From contig QILY01000132.1 of assembly GCA_003232155.1 (NCBI GenBank), positions 1 to 9,844 of the forward strand: a stretch of 9,844 bases of DNA, in the 5' to 3' direction. The position numbers were made by a program, and so were the translations under genes. Position 1 is the stretch's first letter; every line of letters begins with the position of its first letter. This DNA comes from Maribacter sp. (GTDB lineage Bacteria > Bacteroidota > Bacteroidia > Flavobacteriales > Flavobacteriaceae). Of this stretch, positions 6,230 to 9,844 are shown one piece after another. The notes beneath the pieces were generated by a model that was not told the origin of the DNA, ran no database searches, and saw only the letters and a list, made by a program, of their open reading frames with translations.

Positions 6230-7039
6230 ATGACTTGTAAGAATTGCAATAGTCAACTGAAAAGCGAACAACTGTTTTGTGATAATTGTGGCTCAAGAGT
6301 AATACGTAAACGAATAACCGTAAAAAATCTAGTTTCGGACCTTGCCAGTAATGTGTTTGGTTGGGATAATAAATTCTTTCTGACATTAAGAATGCTAATT
6401 CTAAAACCTGATGTTCTTTTAAAAGAATACATAGAAGGAGCTAGAAAAAAGTATATGAACCCATTTACCTTATTGGGATTGGGGGCTGCAATTGCATTAT
6501 TTATTTTTAATTTTTTTTTAGAGGATTATTTAGCTCTAAATATTGAATCAAATGCTCAAAGCGTTGAGGTTATTGGCAATATGATGCAAAAACAAATGGG
6601 AGAAGAATTTGATATTGTAGCATACAAGCAAGAACAGATGGAAATTATTACGAAACTTAGTTCTTTTATGTTAAAGTACTTTAACCTACTCGTTGTGTTT
6701 TCTCTGCCCTTTTATACATTCTTATCTTTTTTAACCTATAGGAAACCCTATAATTACGGAGAACACCTTGTTATTAATAGTTATGTACAAGGTCTTAGTT
6801 TTTTAGTTACATCTCTAATATTTACAATCAGTGTATTCACCAATCCTTCAGTTTATATTATAGCCATTGTTTTATTAATTATCTATTACACCTATGCCTA
6901 TGGAAAACTTCATAAGTTATCTGTGGCAGAATCTATTTTAAAACTTTTTAAATTCTTTGGAATACTTGCAATTTCATTTATGATAATAATGATTTTAAGC
7001 TTACTATTTGGAATAGCTTTTTCCTTTATTATTCGTTGA
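6230..7039 (+). CDS. Zinc-ribbon membrane protein, DUF3667-like
   Basis: This 269-residue protein starts with a small zinc ribbon, Cys3-x2-Cys6 and Cys17-x2-Cys20 (CKNCNSQL, CDNCGSR). A cytoplasmic linker contains LKEYIEGARKKYMNPFT (64-80), typical of the DUF3667 group in Bacteroidetes. About five hydrophobic membrane segments follow (roughly 80-97, 151-168, 185-203, 207-224 and 240-267). A polar stretch (about 105-145, rich in Glu, Gln and Met) lies between the first two. It is therefore an inner-membrane protein with a metal-binding N terminus; no biochemical role is known to me. The ATG at 6230 puts the first CxxC directly at the N terminus, as in relatives. It is followed by recX after 34 bases on the same strand, which may be cotranscribed. 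Confidence 0.72.
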   Translation: MTCKNCNSQLKSEQLFCDNCGSRVIRKRITVKNLVSDLASNVFGWDNKFFLTLRMLILKPDVLLKEYIEGARKKYMNPFTLLGLGAAIALFIFNFFLEDYLALNIESNAQSVEVIGNMMQKQMGEEFDIVAYKQEQMEIITKLSSFMLKYFNLLVVFSLPFYTFLSFLTYRKPYNYGEHLVINSYVQGLSFLVTSLIFTISVFTNPSVYIIAIVLLIIYYTYAYGKLHKLSVAESILKLFKFFGILAISFMIIMILSLLFGIAFSFIIR

Positions 7040-7073
7040 TTTAATTTAGACATCTATAATTAAAGTTATAATC

Positions 7074-7547
7074 TTGTACAAAAAAACAGAAACCTACACC
7101 CTACAAGAAGCCACCCGAAAACTGGAAGGCTATTGCGCCTATCAAGAACGCTGTCATAAAGAAGTAAATCAAAAACTTCGTGATATGGGTATGATTCCAG
7201 AAGCTATAGGCCAAATAATCACTTATTTGATACAAGAAAACTATTTAAATGAAGAACGGTTTGCCCAAAGCTTTTCCCGCGGTAAGTTCAATATCAAAAA
7301 ATGGGGCAAAAACCGTATTGTAAATGAACTGAAACAACGCGGAATCAGCAAATATAATATTACTGCTGCCATAAAAGAGATTGATGAAAAAGCCTATATA
7401 GAAACATTGGACGCTTTGGCGAAAAAAAGATTGGAACAGGTTACTGAAAAAAATATTCAAAAAAGAAAAAAGAAATTAGCCGATTACCTTCTATATAGAG
7501 GTTGGGAAAGTCATTTGGTGTATACTAAACTGCAAGAATTGGTTTGA
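7074..7547 (+). CDS. recX: RecX family regulator of RecA
   Basis: RecX binds RecA filaments and limits their activity. The 157-residue product shows the family pattern of three-helix repeats: ATRKLEGYCAYQERCHKEVNQKL (13-35), then IITYLIQENYLNEERFAQSFSRGKFNIKKWGKNRIVNELKQRGIS (48-92), and a final repeat including LADYLLYRGWESHLVYTKLQEL (135-156). The start is TTG at 7074; an in-frame TAG lies nine codons upstream and no ATG or GTG lies between. Only 34 bases separate it from the DUF3667-type gene. recA is not in this window. The gene converges with the cupin-like gene, leaving 47 bases between stop codons, in which I see no clear terminator. Confidence 0.92.
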   Translation: MYKKTETYTLQEATRKLEGYCAYQERCHKEVNQKLRDMGMIPEAIGQIITYLIQENYLNEERFAQSFSRGKFNIKKWGKNRIVNELKQRGISKYNITAAIKEIDEKAYIETLDALAKKRLEQVTEKNIQKRKKKLADYLLYRGWESHLVYTKLQELV

Positions 7548-7594
7548 AACCTATGCATTTCTAAGTTCTCGCCTGCACGAATTAATGGTGTTGT

Positions 7595-8449
7595 TTATAG
7601 ATTTTTATTAGTATTATATATAGCTTTTTCATTTTTGTCCTCAATCCACTTTTGACCTTTGAGCTTACGCATAAGATTATCATAATAGCGCATAACCAAA
7701 ACATTATAAAAGGCTTTTGCCAAATTTTTAGGGTTACGGGTAATAGCGCGAAGGCTCATTGAAAAACCTGGGGTATGATATTTCATATGGTGCCAATATC
7801 CTTCTGGCATATATAAAACTTCGCCATGTTCCAAATGGGTTCGATACCCATTTGCTTTCTTCAAAGCTGGCCATGTTTCATAATCAGGATCAGAAAAATC
7901 AATACTTTCATGGGTTATGAGCGAATGCGGGACTTTATACAAATACTTGGTCTCTGATTGCGAAAATAGAATGCACTCCTTTTTTCCTTCAAAATGAAAA
8001 TGAAAAATATTGCCCAAATCAATATCATAATGCATAAAAGTGTGGGAGTCTTTTCCACCAAAGAATAACATAGGAAGACCTTTCATCAACTTAAGTCCAA
8101 GATCAGGATATGTATAATCTTTTTGCAACTCTGGTACTTCTTTTAAAATATTCCAAAGAAAAATACGGTATTTGGTAGGTTCTTTTTCGAGGAGGTCAAT
8201 ATAATCGGACATCTTCATTTTAGTGTGTGGCTCGTTGAAACCATCATCATGATGTACTGGGCGATCGTCATACAGTGGAACGATTTTATCACCTGCCACT
8301 TCTTTCATATAGTGCAAGTTCCATTTAGTAAATGCTGGCCAATCAGCATTCAACTGTTCAATAACAACAGGTTTCTGCGGTTTGAAATAGTTTTTTATAA
8401 AATCTTCCTTAGTAATGGTCTTTACCCTAGGAATATCTTGTAACTTCAA
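7595..8449 (-). CDS. Cupin/JmjC-like putative Fe(II)/2-oxoglutarate oxygenase
   Basis: This 284-residue protein resembles the cupin_8/FIH-like group of non-haem iron oxygenases. The jelly-roll core has the facial-triad motif His140-x-Asp142 (FMHYDIDLGN) and a distal His220 (YMPEGYWHH). Thr137 and Lys157 (FEGKKECILF) align with residues that bind 2-oxoglutarate in FIH. The N terminus IPRVKTITKEDFIKNYFKPQKPVVIE is typical of such proteins; the C-terminal helix (about 240-275) is basic. The substrate is unknown: proteins and small molecules are both possible. The start is TTG at 8449, with an in-frame TAA five codons upstream and no ATG available before residue 48. The gene lies 99 bases downstream of bioB on the same strand and could share its transcript. 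Confidence 0.82.
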   Translation of the reverse strand: MKLQDIPRVKTITKEDFIKNYFKPQKPVVIEQLNADWPAFTKWNLHYMKEVAGDKIVPLYDDRPVHHDDGFNEPHTKMKMSDYIDLLEKEPTKYRIFLWNILKEVPELQKDYTYPDLGLKLMKGLPMLFFGGKDSHTFMHYDIDLGNIFHFHFEGKKECILFSQSETKYLYKVPHSLITHESIDFSDPDYETWPALKKANGYRTHLEHGEVLYMPEGYWHHMKYHTPGFSMSLRAITRNPKNLAKAFYNVLVMRYYDNLMRKLKGQKWIEDKNEKAIYNTNKNL

Positions 8450-8548
8450 TGGAATTTGGGTTATTTATTAAATGTAAATTTAGTAAAAGTGAAAAATAAT
8501 ATTCTTAAAATTATTTTAAAGGGTCTTGAGCTTGGAATATTTGTTAAT

Positions 8549-9634
8549 TTACTTAACAGTAGCCTTTGCTTCTTCGTTTCGTTCTATTTTATGCCCAGGT
8601 CTCGTCCATTTTGGTTTTTCTCCTAAGGTTTGTAATTGTGAATCTTCAGCTTCTACTGTTTTAGGTTGTGAAACCTTAGTGAAAGGTTTTTGCGGATTCA
8701 AGCCCAACAACTCGAACATTTTCATATCTTCATTTACATCTGGGTTGGGCGTAGTAAGCAACTTATCCCCAGCAAAAATAGAGTTTGCACCAGCAAAGAA
8801 ACACATGGCTTGACCTTCTCTGCTCATTTCGGTACGGCCGGCAGAAAGTCGAACTTGGGTCTCGGGCATAACGATTCTTGTGGTCGCTACCATACGAATC
8901 ATATCCCAAATGGCAATTGGTTCCATTTTTTCCATTGGTGTGCCTTCTACAGCAACCAAAGCATTAATTGGAACTGATTCTGGCTGAGGGTTCAACGAAG
9001 TCAGTGCAACTAACATACCTGCTCGGTCTTCTAGCTCCTCACCCATACCAATAATACCACCGCTACAAACCGTTACGTTACTTTTACGAACATTATCAAT
9101 AGTTTCTAATCTATCTTTAAAGGCACGCGTAGAAATTACATCTTTATAATAATCTTCGGAAGTATCTAAATTATGGTTATAAGCATATAAACCTGCTTCA
9201 GCCAATCGATTGGCTTGATTTTCGGTAATCATACCTAGCGTACAACAAACTTCCATGTCTAGCTTGTTAATGGTACGCACCATCTCTAGCACTTGGTCAA
9301 ATTCTGGACCGTCTTTTACATTTCGCCACGCAGCGCCCATACAAACTCTAGAACTACCTGAAGATTTTGCTCGAAGTGCTTGCGCTTTTACATGCGAAAC
9401 GGTCATTAAATCATTCCCTTCAATATCAGTATGATAACGAGCTGCTTGTGGACAATAACCACAATCTTCAGGACAGCCACCTGTTTTTATAGAAAGTAAA
9501 GTAGATACCTGAACCGTATTGGGGTCATGGTTTTTACGATGCACAGTTGCTGCTTCGTAAAGCAACTCCATCAAGGGTTTATTATAGATATCAAGAATTT
9601 CTTGTTTCGTCCAATTATGTCTTATCTCGCTCAT
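8549..9634 (-). CDS. bioB: Biotin synthase
   Basis: BioB is the radical-SAM enzyme that inserts sulfur into dethiobiotin in the last step of biotin synthesis. The 361-residue product has the radical-SAM cluster ligands Cys54, Cys58 and Cys61 (GGCPEDCGYCPQ), followed by ARYHTDIE. Ligands of the auxiliary [2Fe-2S] cluster are also present: Cys98 (SRVCMGAAWR), Cys130 (MEVCCTLGM), Cys190 (VTVCSGGIIGMGE) and Arg262 (QVRLSAGR), matching E. coli Cys97, Cys128, Cys188 and Arg260. NHNLDTSEDYY and FAGANSIFAGDKLLTTPNP are further family blocks. The tail after about residue 318 is polar and slightly longer than in E. coli. The ATG at 9634 is well placed behind a TAnnTTTG promoter. No other biotin-pathway gene is visible nearby. 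Confidence 0.97.
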   Translation of the reverse strand: MSEIRHNWTKQEILDIYNKPLMELLYEAATVHRKNHDPNTVQVSTLLSIKTGGCPEDCGYCPQAARYHTDIEGNDLMTVSHVKAQALRAKSSGSSRVCMGAAWRNVKDGPEFDQVLEMVRTINKLDMEVCCTLGMITENQANRLAEAGLYAYNHNLDTSEDYYKDVISTRAFKDRLETIDNVRKSNVTVCSGGIIGMGEELEDRAGMLVALTSLNPQPESVPINALVAVEGTPMEKMEPIAIWDMIRMVATTRIVMPETQVRLSAGRTEMSREGQAMCFFAGANSIFAGDKLLTTPNPDVNEDMKMFELLGLNPQKPFTKVSQPKTVEAEDSQLQTLGEKPKWTRPGHKIERNEEAKATVK

Positions 9635-9656
9635 TTTTCTGAATTAAAATCCACGT

Positions 9657-9688
9657 CAAAAATAGCCTAATTAAAAATCAAATCCCAA
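9657..9688 (-). promoter_or_regulatory. Bacteroidetes-type promoter of bioB
   Basis: On the minus strand TTG (9688-9686) is followed after 21 bases by TATTTTTG (9664-9657), an exact match to the -7 consensus TAnnTTTG with a spacing in the accepted range. The -7 box ends 22 bases before the bioB ATG, so the leader would be about 15-20 bases. This is the only promoter in the window with both elements. Confidence 0.65.
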
Positions 9689-9734
9689 TAAAGGGATTTT
9701 CAAATACAACAGGTCTTTCTGTATTTGAAAACCC
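9681..9734. promoter_or_regulatory. Long interrupted palindrome upstream of bioB
   Basis: TTTTCAAATAC (9697-9707) and GTATTTGAAAA (9721-9731) form a perfect 11-bp inverted repeat with a 13-base spacer. The arms extend by GGG/CCC (9693-9695, 9732-9734) with one bulged A. The same GGGATT can instead pair with AATCCC (9681-9686), which overlaps the bioB -33 element. Being upstream of the predicted transcript start, it is more likely an operator for a dimeric regulator (a BirA-like site is a candidate) than an RNA leader. It could also be the 3' hairpin of a transcript arriving from the right. Confidence 0.4.
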
Positions 9735-9821
9735 TTCCTCTAAACAAGCAATACCCGACCAACCAAAAATGGTTAAGAAACCTATTGAATTTTTGAAGGA
9801 TAAAAATTAAAAAACTACCCC

Positions 9822-9842
9822 AACCCGCATTATTCACGGGTT
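9822..9842 (+). repeat. 21-bp imperfect palindrome, copy 2
   Basis: This is identical to 5625-5645: arms AACCCG and CGGGTT with loop CATTATTCA, again preceded at short distance by AACTAC (9813-9818). It is followed by T bases up to the window edge, so at this position it could also work as a terminator on the plus strand. What lies beyond is not visible. Confidence 0.75.
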
Positions 9843-9844
9843 TT

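Noticed and set aside
8505..8519. AT-only palindrome TTAAAAT/ATTTTAA between bioB and the cupin-like gene as a terminator
   Set aside because: The stem has no G or C, the loop is a single base and no clear T run follows on the minus strand, so it would be a very weak terminator.
8526..8977. Two plus-strand ORFs of 95 codons
   Set aside because: They are antisense to bioB, which has full family motifs on the other strand.
9693..9734. Terminator/antiterminator (attenuator) leader of bioB
   Set aside because: The predicted promoter (9657-9688) lies downstream of the long palindrome on the minus strand, so the structure would not be in the bioB transcript; an upstream operator or a foreign terminator is more likely.

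Overview
The window comes from a member of the Bacteroidetes, almost certainly the family Flavobacteriaceae. Supporting signs are AT-rich DNA, the gliding-motility pair gldE/gldD beside ssb and mutY, a HU gene followed by a 29-residue very basic protein gene and an RNase G/E gene, little use of Shine-Dalgarno sequences, several TTG/GTG starts, and promoter boxes of the Bacteroidetes form TAnnTTTG. The genus cannot be fixed from this sequence; a marine flavobacterium would fit.

Left part (1-3266), minus strand: a tight cluster read right to left as mutY (adenine glycosylase), ssb (single-strand binding protein), gldE (CorC/HlyC-like membrane protein) and gldD (gliding lipoprotein, running off the left edge). 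Gaps are 23 and 27 bases, and gldE overlaps gldD, so this looks like one operon joining DNA maintenance to gliding motility. Centre-left (3396-5496), plus strand: divergent from mutY, a HU gene, the 29-codon basic gene (probable Bacteroidetes-specific ribosomal protein) whose stop codon lies inside a strong terminator hairpin, then rng, preceded by three successive small stem-loops and followed by a clear terminator.

Middle (5554-5979) is the only long gene-free stretch. It holds one copy of a 21-bp imperfect palindrome and a ~244-bp GC-richer element with inverted ends that resembles a MITE. Then come three plus-strand genes: a DUF4177-type small protein, a zinc-ribbon membrane protein of the DUF3667 type, and recX (RecA modulator).

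Right part (7595-9634), minus strand: bioB (biotin synthase) and, 99 bases downstream, a cupin/JmjC-like putative Fe(II)/2-oxoglutarate oxygenase. Upstream of bioB are a good Bacteroidetes promoter, a long interrupted palindrome that could be an operator or a terminator, and the second copy of the 21-bp palindrome at the right edge.

Most of the window is conserved flavobacterial housekeeping. No defence system, prophage, CRISPR array or biosynthetic cluster is visible. The points most worth a second look are the two repeat types, the tiny basic gene with its overlapping terminator, the structured rng leader and the bioB upstream palindrome.
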